From assembly GCA_047602305.1 (NCBI GenBank), contig JASGHO010000001.1, positions 1,364,001-1,428,000 on the forward strand: 64,000 nucleotides of DNA, read 5' to 3'. A program made the position numbers and the translations under genes. The stretch is from Ancrocorticia sp047602305 (lineage in GTDB: Bacteria; Actinomycetota; Actinomycetes; Actinomycetales; Actinomycetaceae). This document shows, in pieces, positions 39,901 to 47,995 of this stretch; positions within the stretch are counted from its first letter, which is position 1; each line of letters opens with the position of its first letter. The notes under the pieces were generated by a model. That model had not been told where the DNA came from, ran no database searches, and saw only the letters and a program-made list of their open reading frames with translations.

Positions 39901-42240
39901 CGCACGATCGAGTTCGCGGCTGAAGCGGCCAATGGCGGTGCCCAAGTGCGCCGGACGGCTCGCTCTCTCCCCATGCCAGAACGGGACCTTGCCGCGGCGC
40001 CCGGGCGCAGGAACCACACGCACGCGGTCGGCTGTGATCTCGCGGATGCGCCAGCTGGTGGTTCCCAGCACGAAGATTTCGCCCACACGCGACTCGTAGA
40101 CCATTTCCTCGTCAAGCTCGCCGATGCGAGGGAGCGGAGCGCTGCGGGCTCCTGGGACAGGGAGTGGCCGGGCGGAGCCTGAGGCGCTCGCGGACCTGGT
40201 GTGAGTGGAACCGGCTTGAGCGGAACTGGTGCCTTGAGAACCTGCACTGGTAAAGCGAGCGGGCGCAGAACCTGACGACTCCTGGACAGGATCGTCTCCC
40301 GCGGCGATCTCTACCCGATAGAGCCCGCGATCCGGAATCGTCCCGCCACCCAGGATGGCCAGTTGCCGCGCTCCCGGGCGGGCTTCAAGGGTTCCGCGGG
40401 TCCGGTTCCAGACGATGCGTGGCCGTAGCTCCGAGAAGTCGGAGGAGGGGTATTTGCCGGAGAGCATATCCAGAACTGACTCATACGTGCGGCGTTTGAG
40501 CTGGTGAAATGGGGCGCTGCGGCGAAGGGTCTCGAACCATTCGTCAATGGCGAGGGTACGGCGAGAAACCGCCGCGATAGTCTGTTGGGCGAGGATGTCG
40601 AGTGGATTCGTAATCACCGAGACAGCCTCGATATTGCGCTCGCGGATCTGTTCCACGATGGCCGCGGTCTCCACAAGGCTCGCCCGGTGCGTCGGATAGA
40701 AGTAGGCGGTAGATACTTCGCCCACCTGATGGCCCGCGCGCCCGATTCTCTGCAATCCTGAGGCCACCGAGGGTGGCGCGTCGAGCTGGATGATCTGATC
40801 CACGGCTCCCATGTCGATCCCGAGTTCCAGCGTTCCAGTGGCGACGACGCAGCGGAGCGACCCTTCCTTGAGGCGCGTCTCTACATCGAGGCGCTGCTCC
40901 TTGGACACACTTCCGTGATGGGAGCGGGCAATCTCCTCATTTCGGCTTCGGTTGCTTGAAGCGCTGTTTGTTCCTGCCTGACCTCCGAGATTGCTAGTAC
41001 CACCTATGATTCCGGCTCTACCTAATATTGCGTCAGAGAAATCCGGAAGCGTACCCGCCATTTCGCCGTGACGCTCGGCATGGAGATCATTGAGAGCGGC
41101 CGTCATGCGCTCGGCTACACGCCGCGAATTCGCAAAAACAATCGTGGAGCGGGCGGCAATAACGCGTTCGTAAACGGCGCGCTCGATGGCGGGCCAGGTG
41201 GAGTTGATGCGGTGATCGTTGGGGATGTTCTCGCTGCCATCGGAGGCGTCAGTATGCTCGGCGTCGATGCGCTTGTTACCATCAGCCCCGGGCTGCATGT
41301 TCGTTGGATCTCTGCCCAGCCCTAGTGCAAGGTTCTCCGCCATGGGATTCGCCAGATCTGCGAACGGCACCTCGACGAAGGTCTCCAGTACCTTGCTTGC
41401 CGGGGGCTCGATGATGCTGACGGGATGCGAACCTCCAAGGAATCGCGCCACTTCTTCGGCTGGGCGTACCGTTGCCGACAGGCCAATACGCTGGGCCGGA
41501 ACCGGAAGAATCTCATCCAACCGTTCCAAGGACACCGCGAGGTGAGCACCCCGCTTGTTACCCGCGAGCGCGTGCACCTCATCCACGATGACGCTCTCAA
41601 CCTCGCTGAGAATCTCGGCGGCAGCGGAGGTGAGCATGAGATACAGGGATTCCGGCGTGGTGATGAGAATGTCCGGCGGATGCGACACCAACCTGCGACG
41701 CTCGGATGCCGTGCTGTCTCCCGAACGCACGCCCGTGGAAATCGCCGGAACCGGAAGGCCGATATCTGCGCACTCTGCCTGGATTCCCGCGAGGGGAACC
41801 TGCAGATTCTTGTGAACGTCCACGCCCAGCGCCTTGAGCGGGGACACATAGAGCACCCGCACCTTACCTCGGGACTTGCCGCGCGGCTTGGTTCCGGAAC
41901 TTGGTATCCGAGAGTCCTGAGCCGACCAGGAGCTGGCGGCGACACTTGAGCTACGGGTGGCGCCTTCGTCGTTCTGTTCGTTAACACCCTCAGTATGGCC
42001 CGCTCCCCCACGAACCCCATCACCACCGGAAACACCACGAACCGCGAGCCGATCAATCGCCCAGAGGAAGGCCGCGAGCGTCTTTCCGGAGCCAGTGGGT
42101 GCGATGACCAACGCATTGCTACCACCGGAAATCGTGCGCCACGCCTCCCGCTGGACCCGCGTGGGCTTGCCGAATGCACCCGCAAACCAGTTCCTCACTG
42201 GCACGGAGAATTCGGCCATCAGCCCACGTTTCTCGTCCAC
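36967..42240 (-). CDS. lhr: Lhr-type ATP-dependent helicase, long form
   Basis: A 1757-residue superfamily 2 helicase of the Lhr (long helicase-related) family used in DNA repair. Motif I APTGSGKT (about 47-54), motif II DEVHAL, motif III LSATV, motif IV-VI region VANSRRVAERM, VATGTLELGIDMG and QRIGRAGHQ; a winged-helix domain and the large C-terminal DUF4145-free Lhr C-domain follow. The length exceeds the usual ~1500 because of Ser/Gly/Asp-rich inserts at about 75-110, 320-350, 430-450, 690-740 and 1140-1170. The start is GTG 42240 or ATG 42219 in the same frame; neither has a clear ribosome site. Confidence 0.95.
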   Translation of the reverse strand: MDEKRGLMAEFSVPVRNWFAGAFGKPTRVQREAWRTISGGSNALVIAPTGSGKTLAAFLWAIDRLAVRGVSGGDGVRGGAGHTEGVNEQNDEGATRSSSVAASSWSAQDSRIPSSGTKPRGKSRGKVRVLYVSPLKALGVDVHKNLQVPLAGIQAECADIGLPVPAISTGVRSGDSTASERRRLVSHPPDILITTPESLYLMLTSAAAEILSEVESVIVDEVHALAGNKRGAHLAVSLERLDEILPVPAQRIGLSATVRPAEEVARFLGGSHPVSIIEPPASKVLETFVEVPFADLANPMAENLALGLGRDPTNMQPGADGNKRIDAEHTDASDGSENIPNDHRINSTWPAIERAVYERVIAARSTIVFANSRRVAERMTAALNDLHAERHGEMAGTLPDFSDAILGRAGIIGGTSNLGGQAGTNSASSNRSRNEEIARSHHGSVSKEQRLDVETRLKEGSLRCVVATGTLELGIDMGAVDQIIQLDAPPSVASGLQRIGRAGHQVGEVSTAYFYPTHRASLVETAAIVEQIRERNIEAVSVITNPLDILAQQTIAAVSRRTLAIDEWFETLRRSAPFHQLKRRTYESVLDMLSGKYPSSDFSELRPRIVWNRTRGTLEARPGARQLAILGGGTIPDRGLYRVEIAAGDDPVQESSGSAPARFTSAGSQGTSSAQAGSTHTRSASASGSARPLPVPGARSAPLPRIGELDEEMVYESRVGEIFVLGTTSWRIREITADRVRVVPAPGRRGKVPFWHGERASRPAHLGTAIGRFSRELDRAVQLRDTTEFTTRLAAAGLDARAISNLYNYAALQHEAVGTVPSDVEFVVERTKDEVGDWQILMESPLGMAVHEPWALAVGARLRERHGGNFQISAANDGMIIRFPDVEGEPPGAELFRFEPAELVEIVQREVTGSALFAARFRECAARALLLGGNRPGKRAPLWQQRHRSARLLEVAAAFEDFPIVVEASRECLHDVYDLPALIEVCRGLESGRIRLRQITTERPSPYAHSMLFQFVGEFLYQGDVPAGERKLAALSLDLDLMEQLLGPSALRDVLNPAAIAAIESELQHTAPGWRKRGAEGIVDLLRELGPLTMEEIAARVDDGTESGSGTYGETRNDGVGSGDDGVAGREAEGSRESEPIAPIIGELLESGRIFLFSTEDVPDSGFSYVAQVEDAGTIAALGHAVPGDVVVDYPARVWPLHDLVTRYLRTHTVVTVPVLATRFGAAEVEVERVLRDLESEGRAKEGAFVSEETSWMDAGVLDRIRRRSLMLARHAIQPVDQAQYVRFLLRWQYCGRELTDGEGLLEVVEQLCGFPFVASTLETMILPQRVTNYTPALLDGLLGSGEVCWVGEGRTGGEGRVSLHLRDGLALTVNPAYLRDDKSSGEHGGYDKERWIAERLAGGGAIFGSELLAAAQQEFPELTAADFADHLWELAWGGIVTSDSLAALRAAVSGRSVAQKTQRVRPRSQRTRRSSFASMRQAALLNQDPRLAGRWSLVPRSADESDGGAGTLFAEGQTTGEDRREKPTEAERASTSLGLLLDRYGVVSRGSVMAEGYPGGFAAVYDGLAQLESAGYCRRGHFVEGINGAQFATAEAVNVLRDEGEGEAVVVLSAVDPANPFGAAIPWPDSLDPGAAKPRRNAGALIAIYQGKPAFYLERGGRTALTFGLAEEADPDVPDGRELSDKRDAQEANDPDETRRQIAAALVDTCRRGRIDDFVLDTVDGERSTRSPWASALKEAGFSVTPRGLSYTRPAW

Positions 42241-42340
42241 GCCGCCAGTCTAGTGGAGCCCTCCGACAGCATTTCCTTCGACTGGCTCGGCAGCGATCGG
42301 CACGTGGGCAACTAGAGTCCCACCAGCACCAGTAAGCTCC

Positions 42341-43486
42341 CTACCGCAGCGCGGCCGGGATGTAGGGGCAGAGCGGGTCGGCGGCCAGCGGATCACCGGT
42401 GGCGCTGTAGGAGCGCGAGCGCCCGCCGCCGCACCACGAGTTGTACTCGCACTTGCCGCATTTACCGCCAAAACTCGACGGGTTGCGCAGATCGCGCATC
42501 AAAGGATGATCGCGATACAGATCAACGAGGCTCTCCTCCTTGATGTTTCCGATGGTCAACGGTAGGAAGCCCGACGGTGTCACGTCACCGGTGTGGGTGA
42601 CGAACACGATGCCGTTGCCATCCCGAATACCGAAGGCCCGGGCCACCGGCGTGGCGGCGATCTCCTCGCGGCTCATTCCGCGCGCCTCCATGGCCTGGGA
42701 GGTGACGCGCCGGAAGTGCAGCGCTTCGGTGGTGCTCACCTGGAAGGGCGCCTCGCCGCGCAGCCCGTTGAGCCACACCAGGATCTCTTCGGCCTTTTCA
42801 GCCGTGATCTCCTGCAGCATCTTGCCACGGCCAGTGCGGATGAGGAAAAACAGCGTCCAGCGCTGGATCGGTTTGCTGCACAGCACCTTGTACAGTTCCG
42901 GCAGATCCGGCATCGTCGCGGCGGTGACCAGCGTGTTGATCTGCACGGGGATACCGAGTTCGCCGGCCCAGTCGAGTTCGCGCATGGCGAGGTCAAAGGT
43001 TCCGGGTACGCGCCGCACGCCGTCGTGCAGGGTGGGGTTCGAGCCGTCGATGCTGATGGAGATTGCCTTGGTTCCGGCTTCTTGCAGGCGCGCCAGCTTC
43101 TCGCGGGTGAGTTCGGGCGTGGAGGCTGGGGACAGCGATACTCCGATGCCGCGCCCGCGCGCTTCCTCCAGCAGCTCGAAAACATCCGGACGACGCAGCG
43201 GGTCTCCACCACTCCAAATCATGTGGGGAAGCGGGTCACCGAAGCCCACCACATCGTCGAGTAGCGCGACGCTTTCGGCGGTGGTAAGTTCGCCCGGCGC
43301 CGGACGGTTCCAGGCCTTCGCCCGGCAGTGACGGCAGGCCAGCGCACACGCGATCGTCATCTCCCAGTACACCGTCATCGGAGCCCGATCGTAGACCCAG
43401 TTGACCGGCCGCACGGATCCCATCGGACGGACGAGAGGCGCTCGCGAATCGAGCTGCGGAGTGTGGGCAAGGGATTCAACGGTCAC
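42341..43486 (-). CDS. Radical SAM/SPASM protein (heme-biosynthesis/AhbD-NirJ-like group)
   Basis: A 381-residue iron-sulfur enzyme. The radical SAM cluster motif is CALACRHC (Cys47, Cys51, Cys54), followed by the SAM-binding GGDPLRRPD. The C-terminal SPASM region carries a second set of cysteines (GGKCGKCEYNSWCGGGRSR and DPLCPY) for extra 4Fe-4S clusters. The overall pattern fits the actinobacterial group annotated as TIGR04053-type or heme/heme-d1-like radical SAM proteins (AhbD, NirJ), which modify porphyrin side chains; peptide modification is also possible. GTG start with GAGAGGAAG upstream. No other heme gene is next to it. Confidence 0.82.
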   Translation of the reverse strand: MTVESLAHTPQLDSRAPLVRPMGSVRPVNWVYDRAPMTVYWEMTIACALACRHCRAKAWNRPAPGELTTAESVALLDDVVGFGDPLPHMIWSGGDPLRRPDVFELLEEARGRGIGVSLSPASTPELTREKLARLQEAGTKAISISIDGSNPTLHDGVRRVPGTFDLAMRELDWAGELGIPVQINTLVTAATMPDLPELYKVLCSKPIQRWTLFFLIRTGRGKMLQEITAEKAEEILVWLNGLRGEAPFQVSTTEALHFRRVTSQAMEARGMSREEIAATPVARAFGIRDGNGIVFVTHTGDVTPSGFLPLTIGNIKEESLVDLYRDHPLMRDLRNPSSFGGKCGKCEYNSWCGGGRSRSYSATGDPLAADPLCPYIPAALR

Positions 43487-43669
43487 GGGTGGGGCTTCCT
43501 CTCAAGTTCGCGACGCATGCGCGCCACATCTCACGACCGTACGCCTTGTTCCGGGATATTTTTGGGACCATGGGCCAGCAATGTTCGCGACACTGCTCTC
43601 TTTATTCCCCCGTAAGAGACCCTGTATCGCAACGTTTTGGCCCGATTCAGCCTTTTGTCACGATTGATT

Positions 43670-43779
43670 GCACGACGACGAAACCCGAAGCGAGAGTACC
43701 CGTACTCACGACTGAGGATGAGGAAGTCGGCTGACCCCGGCACGACGACGAAACCCGAAGCGAGAGTACGCCTACTCAC
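43670..43779. repeat. Two direct 40-bp repeats
   Basis: GCACGACGACGAAACCCGAA and the 20 bases after it occur at 43670-43709 and again at 43740-43779, with 38 of 40 bases identical and a 70-base period. They lie in the 390-base gap between the radical SAM gene start and the phosphatase-like gene stop. No ORF or hairpin accounts for them. Confidence 0.8.
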
Positions 43780-43840
43780 CGCACAAGAAAGGGTGGGAGG
43801 GGCCGGTCCGGCCCCTCCCACCCTCGTCAGGCCCCATGAA

Positions 43841-43876
43841 CGATCACCCGTTCAGGGAACCTATCGGCGCAATCGC
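43841..43876. repeat. Dispersed palindromic repeat, degenerate copy e
   Basis: GATCACCCGTTCAGGG and CCTATCGGCGCAATCG form a weakened version of the repeat and end at the base before the stop codon of the phosphatase-like gene (43877). Confidence 0.45.
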
Positions 43877-44698
43877 TCAGCCGTCAATCAGGCTGGTGTC
43901 ATTGACTCCCTCGATGGTCCACTGGCCATCCTTGTAGATCAGCGTGGTGATGGAGGCATTCTTGATGTCCACGGCACCCTCGTATCCGAGCTCTTCGAGG
44001 ATGATCTGCACTGTCATGCCGCTGGTGACAACGAGAACCTCGTCATGGCCCTTGGCGCCTTCGTCGGCAGCGATCTTGTCGAGGGCTCCCTTGGCACGCT
44101 CGGCAACGTCAGCTGGGGACTCGGCGGGGAGAGAAGGATCGGGGTTGGCGTCCTTGAAGTACTCTGCCAACGCCAGGACGGGGCTCCGGCCATCGGTGGC
44201 GAGTTCCTCCATGCTCTCGAAGCCGGCATGCTTGAGGATGATCTCGATGGCCTCCGAGTTGAGCATTCCTTCAAAGGCACCGAAGGAGATCTCCCGCAGT
44301 TCGGGCATCCGGGTGATCTCCAGATCCGATCCCATGCCGTCAAGAATGTTCGAGGCAGTGGAGAAGTGGCGGACCATGTCACCGGAGTAGGCGGCATCGA
44401 ACTCCTGGCCGGATTCCTTGAGCCCCGTGCCGAGCTTCGTGGCAATCTCTGCACCCGCTTCGGTGAGCGGCGAGTCCGACCATCCCTGGACACGGTCAAC
44501 CGTGTTGAGCCAGGTCTTGCCGTGGCGTGTGAGATAAATTGTCACCTCATCGACGGGTGCGGCCGATTCAGAGGCGCTGGTCTCGGCCGGATCGGAGGTG
44601 GCTGCGGCACCGGAATTATTGGAACAGGCGGAAAGGAAGGACAGTGAAGCAACTGCCGCAACAGCAACAAGTCGCTTGGTGGTGAAGAAACGGGACAT
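43877..44698 (-). CDS. Histidine-phosphatase-family lipoprotein with altered second active-site motif
   Basis: A 273-residue lipoprotein (lipobox LSAC, Cys25) with an Ala/Ser/Glu linker and a histidine phosphatase (PGAM-like) domain. The RHG motif with the phosphorylated His59 is in IYLTRHGKT, Arg110 in AAYSGDMVRHFSTA and Glu136 in REISFGAFEG are present, but at the place of the second catalytic His (usually SHG) the protein reads VVTSGMTVQ, so Ser226 replaces His. It may be inactive, a ligand binder, or use another residue. AAGGAG precedes the ATG. It is divergent from an MFS transporter gene. Confidence 0.85.
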   Translation of the reverse strand: MSRFFTTKRLVAVAAVASLSFLSACSNNSGAAATSDPAETSASESAAPVDEVTIYLTRHGKTWLNTVDRVQGWSDSPLTEAGAEIATKLGTGLKESGQEFDAAYSGDMVRHFSTASNILDGMGSDLEITRMPELREISFGAFEGMLNSEAIEIILKHAGFESMEELATDGRSPVLALAEYFKDANPDPSLPAESPADVAERAKGALDKIAADEGAKGHDEVLVVTSGMTVQIILEELGYEGAVDIKNASITTLIYKDGQWTIEGVNDTSLIDG

Positions 44699-45152
44699 GT
44701 AAGAGCTCCTTGAGTGAATGTCAACGCTGACAAGGTGGGGAGTATGGAAAATATTTCCAGGTCCCGGAGTAGTTGTGTACCTGAAGGACCAAGTTCAACC
44801 TAACATGGAAGTTTATCGACGACGGCGAACTGGGACGGCTACTGGGTCAGTCACCAGGAAGGTGGTCGGGGACGTCGTCGTCGTAAAAACCAAACTGTCG
44901 CAGTGACAACAGCACACTAACAGCGCCCGGCGAGCGTGAGAATGGGCCGGAGTTGGCCCACCTTCAGCGGATATTTTGGCTGATCGTGGGCCAATTTTGG
45001 CCCCCGCTGATACCTACGGTTCCCGTCCTCATCGGGGTTAGTCTGGCAGCGAAAGCACCGGTCAGCCGTCATTGATGAGGAACCGTCGCTCTCATTCCAC
45101 CACTCGTGTGGGTTCACAGAGGATCCCACACGATTACAACGAGGAAGTTCGA
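44699..45152. promoter_or_regulatory. Divergent intergenic region with long stem-loops
   Basis: 454 bases between divergent genes. TTGGCCCA (44953-44960) pairs with TGGGCCAA (44987-44994), and TCAGCGG (44964-44970) with CCGCTGA (45004-45010); the two pairings interleave, so only one can form at a time or they form a pseudoknot. This suggests a switch-like leader for the MFS gene at 45153, but it matches no riboswitch class known to me. Confidence 0.35.
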
Positions 45153-46448
45153 ATGTCTGATACCAATGCTCCGGCGGGCTCGGCGACGCCCCCCTCCGCC
45201 CCAGATGGGATGGAGCCGTTCCAATTAAGTGCAGGCGAGCGGAACAAGCTTTTTGTTTCCCTCATGCTTGGCTTCTTCCTCATTTTTGCTTGTTACGCGA
45301 GCGTTGGCGCTATCTTCATGCCCGCCATGCTGTCGGAAATCGACAGTGCGAACAAGGAAAATAACCTTGCGATCATCATGAGTGTGACCGCGGCCTTCAC
45401 GATGTTTATCCAGCCCATCGTGGGTGCGCTCTCCGATCGTACGAAGTCCAAGTTTGGGCGTCGTAGCCCGTGGATGGTGCTCGGTGGACTCTCCGGCGGC
45501 ACAATCGTGATCCTCATGCAGTTCGCCAATACCGTTGCTTACATCGGCATTTGCGCCGTGCTGGTTCAGGTCCTGCTCAACATCATGCAGGGCCCGATTT
45601 CCACCCTGATTGCCGACCGCGTTGACTTCGAGCACCGCGCCTTCGGTTCCTCGTGGGTGGGCGTGGGCCAGGCGCTCGGTATTTCCGGTGGCCAGGCAAT
45701 CGCCGGAAACCTGCTCAACAAGATGGGCATCGGCTACACCTTCTTCGGCGTCACCATGATTATCGTGACCCTGCTGTTCGTCTTCGTCAACCGCGACCAG
45801 GATTCCTCGCGGCTGGTGGTGGACAAGTTCAGCGTCAAGGAGTTCGTCCTCGGATTTGTGCGCCCGCTCAATCCCAAGAAGAACCCCGATTTCATGTGGG
45901 CCTTCGGTGGCCGCTTCTTCATGGTTCTCGGTTACCAGGCCATCCAGGCCTACGGCCTCTACATCCTCACCGATTACATCGGCTTGGAGCTGGTGGCGGC
46001 AGGCAAGGTTCTCGGCACGATGTCCCTCATCACGATGGTGACGATGATGGCCGGCACCGTGTTCTTCGGGCGCCTCTCGGACGTCACGGGTAAGCGCAAG
46101 ATGTTCGTCTTCGGCTCCAGCGCCCTCATGGCGGTGGCGATCGCCATTCCGTGGATCGTTCCCACCACAACGTCCATGTACATCTACGCCCTCCTCGTTG
46201 GCATCGGTTACGGCGCCTACACCTCGGTGGATTTGGCGCTCATGATTGACGTTCTCCCCTCCCAGGGCGACGTCGGCAAGGACCTCGGCGTTCTCAACCT
46301 CGCCTCCAATATCCCTCAGATCATGGTGCCCGTCATCGCCGCCTTCCTCATCAACCTGACCGGCGGATACTCGGTGATCTTCGTGTACGCGATCATCGGC
46401 GTGATCATCTCCTCAATGCTGGTGTTCCCGATCAAGTCGGTGAAGTAA
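45153..46448 (+). CDS. MFS transporter, SLC45/sucrose-transporter-like
   Basis: A 431-residue 12-helix transporter. The loop 2-3 motif GALSDRTKSKFGRRSPWMVLGG resembles the G-SDR-GRRRP signature of the SLC45/plant sucrose (glycoside-pentoside-hexuronide-like) branch, which carries disaccharides such as sucrose or maltose with protons. No signal peptide; a 30-residue Ser/Ala/Pro-rich start precedes helix 1. ATG 45153 is chosen because GAGGAAG lies before it. Given the many maltodextrin genes in the window, an alpha-glucoside substrate is plausible but not shown. A good terminator follows. Confidence 0.8.
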   Translation: MSDTNAPAGSATPPSAPDGMEPFQLSAGERNKLFVSLMLGFFLIFACYASVGAIFMPAMLSEIDSANKENNLAIIMSVTAAFTMFIQPIVGALSDRTKSKFGRRSPWMVLGGLSGGTIVILMQFANTVAYIGICAVLVQVLLNIMQGPISTLIADRVDFEHRAFGSSWVGVGQALGISGGQAIAGNLLNKMGIGYTFFGVTMIIVTLLFVFVNRDQDSSRLVVDKFSVKEFVLGFVRPLNPKKNPDFMWAFGGRFFMVLGYQAIQAYGLYILTDYIGLELVAAGKVLGTMSLITMVTMMAGTVFFGRLSDVTGKRKMFVFGSSALMAVAIAIPWIVPTTTSMYIYALLVGIGYGAYTSVDLALMIDVLPSQGDVGKDLGVLNLASNIPQIMVPVIAAFLINLTGGYSVIFVYAIIGVIISSMLVFPIKSVK

Positions 46449-46510
46449 GCAGTTAAATCGGTGAAGTAGGAGGTTGTGGCGATAGGCGCAGCGTAAGGTG
46501 CAACTCTCCA

Positions 46511-46552
46511 GTGGTGTGGCCCCGAGCTTAGGTTCGGGGCCACACCACTTTT
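46511..46552 (+). terminator. Intrinsic terminator of the SLC45-like transporter gene
   Basis: GTGGTGTGGCCCCGA (46511-46525) pairs perfectly with TCGGGGCCACACCAC (46534-46548), followed by TTTT. A textbook intrinsic terminator 60 bases after the stop codon. Confidence 0.9.
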
Positions 46553-46664
46553 CTACGTCTAAAAGCTGTTCTTCTACGCGTAATCCACGTTCGTCCGCAT
46601 CCGCTCTCTTCTCTGACCGAACCTTCTTACTGTGTGCCCACTCCCTTCTCCGGCATTCGCTCTC

Positions 46665-46731
46665 TTTCTTCAGTGTTCACCACCTTTCTTCAGTGCTAGC
46701 TCACCTTTCTTCAGTGTTCACCACCTTTCTT
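46665..46731. repeat. Tandem imperfect repeats of about 20 bp
   Basis: TTTCTTCAGTGTTCACCACC, then TTTCTTCAGTGCTAGCTCACC-like, then TTTCTTCAGTGTTCACCACC, and a partial fourth unit, units of 20-21 bases. They lie in the 583-base gap before the MmyB-type regulator gene. Outside the terminator and these repeats the gap has only an expected promoter. Confidence 0.75.
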
Positions 46732-47031
46732 CGGCACCCGTGGCGGAACGGCAGAATCAGTACTTTAATTTCTAGTGACCGCTAGACTTTTAAGACTTTG
46801 CCCTGTTTACTAGTCATATGCCGCTTGAATGGCGAGGTTAGCTGGGCTGATGAACACCCTCGCCCCTCGAGCAGCATGACCTTTCAACGACGAAGAGAAG
46901 CGCGTAGCAGGCATCGAATCCACGTCTGGGGCCAGAGCCTCGGGCGTTTTGATGGCAGCCTCAACACGCCATGGAGGAGCGGTTATGCACAGGAACGTTG
47001 CTCCTCCGCGACCATCAGGGAGCGAAGTGAC

Positions 47032-47898
47032 ATGAGCCAGTCAGAACGCGCTGCGGAACTTGGCGCATTCTTGCGGGCGCGGCGAGAAGAGCTTTCACCC
47101 GAAGAAGTCGGATTCGCCACCGGTTACCGCAGAACCAATGGGTTGCGCCGCGAAGAGGTCGCCCAACTGGCATCAATTAGTAGCAATTTCTATTCGAGGA
47201 TCGAGCAGGGGCGGCGCTCCGCTTCGGTCAGCGTTCTTGATGCCATTTCGAAGGCCCTGCTCCTCACGGACAACGAACGCGAGTACGTTTTCAGTCTCGC
47301 CGGCAAAGAAGATGTCAGGCCACACCGGCGCGATGGACTGTGCGTTCACCCATCGGTCAACCTCCTCGTCAATGAACTGACCAGCAGTCCAGCGATCGTC
47401 ACCGGTCCGGCGATGGAGATTCTCTCCTGGAATCGCCTCGCCGCCGCACTCATCAGCGATTTCGGTTCTTTTCCCACCGAGAAGAGAAATTATGTGTGGC
47501 TGATGTTCACCGAACCAAGCTTCCGCACGCTCTTCAAAGACTGGGAGCAGATCGCCCAGACCTGGGTCTCCCACCTTCGCAGAAGATCCAGCCTCAATCC
47601 TCAAAACCAGTCCATTGCCCAACTGGTAGCGGACCTTTCCCGATGCAGTGAAGAGTTTCGCTCCATGTGGGAAGCCCATAACGTCGAGAAGCCATCGCGC
47701 GGGCACAAGCGCCTACACCACCCCGTTGTAGGCGATCTGGAACTCGACTGGGAGGCACTCACGGTGTCAGCGGATCCGGATCAGCAGATCTACATCTGGA
47801 CCGCAAAGCCGGGCAGCCCCTCGGCGGACGCCCTCAATATCCTTGCCGCCTGGACGGCCACCGAGGATATCGAGAGTTCGGATCTTTCCGCGCGCTAG
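47032..47898 (+). CDS. XRE-family regulator with MmyB-like ligand-binding domain
   Basis: A 288-residue regulator. N-terminal helix-turn-helix at about residues 10-65 (LGAFLRARREELSPEEVG, GLRREEVAQLASISSNFYSRIEQGRR), the form found in the HTH_31/MmyB group, followed by a PAS-like MmyB domain with PAMEILSWNRLAAALISDF and HHPVVGDLELDWEALTV. The frame is open to 46798 but ATG 47032 matches the family start. Members often control a neighbouring oxidoreductase or transporter; here the next gene is convergent, so no target is clear. Confidence 0.88.
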   Translation: MSQSERAAELGAFLRARREELSPEEVGFATGYRRTNGLRREEVAQLASISSNFYSRIEQGRRSASVSVLDAISKALLLTDNEREYVFSLAGKEDVRPHRRDGLCVHPSVNLLVNELTSSPAIVTGPAMEILSWNRLAAALISDFGSFPTEKRNYVWLMFTEPSFRTLFKDWEQIAQTWVSHLRRRSSLNPQNQSIAQLVADLSRCSEEFRSMWEAHNVEKPSRGHKRLHHPVVGDLELDWEALTVSADPDQQIYIWTAKPGSPSADALNILAAWTATEDIESSDLSAR

Positions 47899-47995
47899 GA
47901 AATTCGACCCTTGTGAAATTTGTGGCGGCGAAAGCGGGCCATACGCCATTATTGGCACACAGCCCGCTCTCGCCGCCACGTAGTACTACAAACCC

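Noticed and set aside
46665..46731. Possible CRISPR-like repeats before the MmyB-type regulator
   Set aside because: Units of 20-21 bases are contiguous, without unique spacers.
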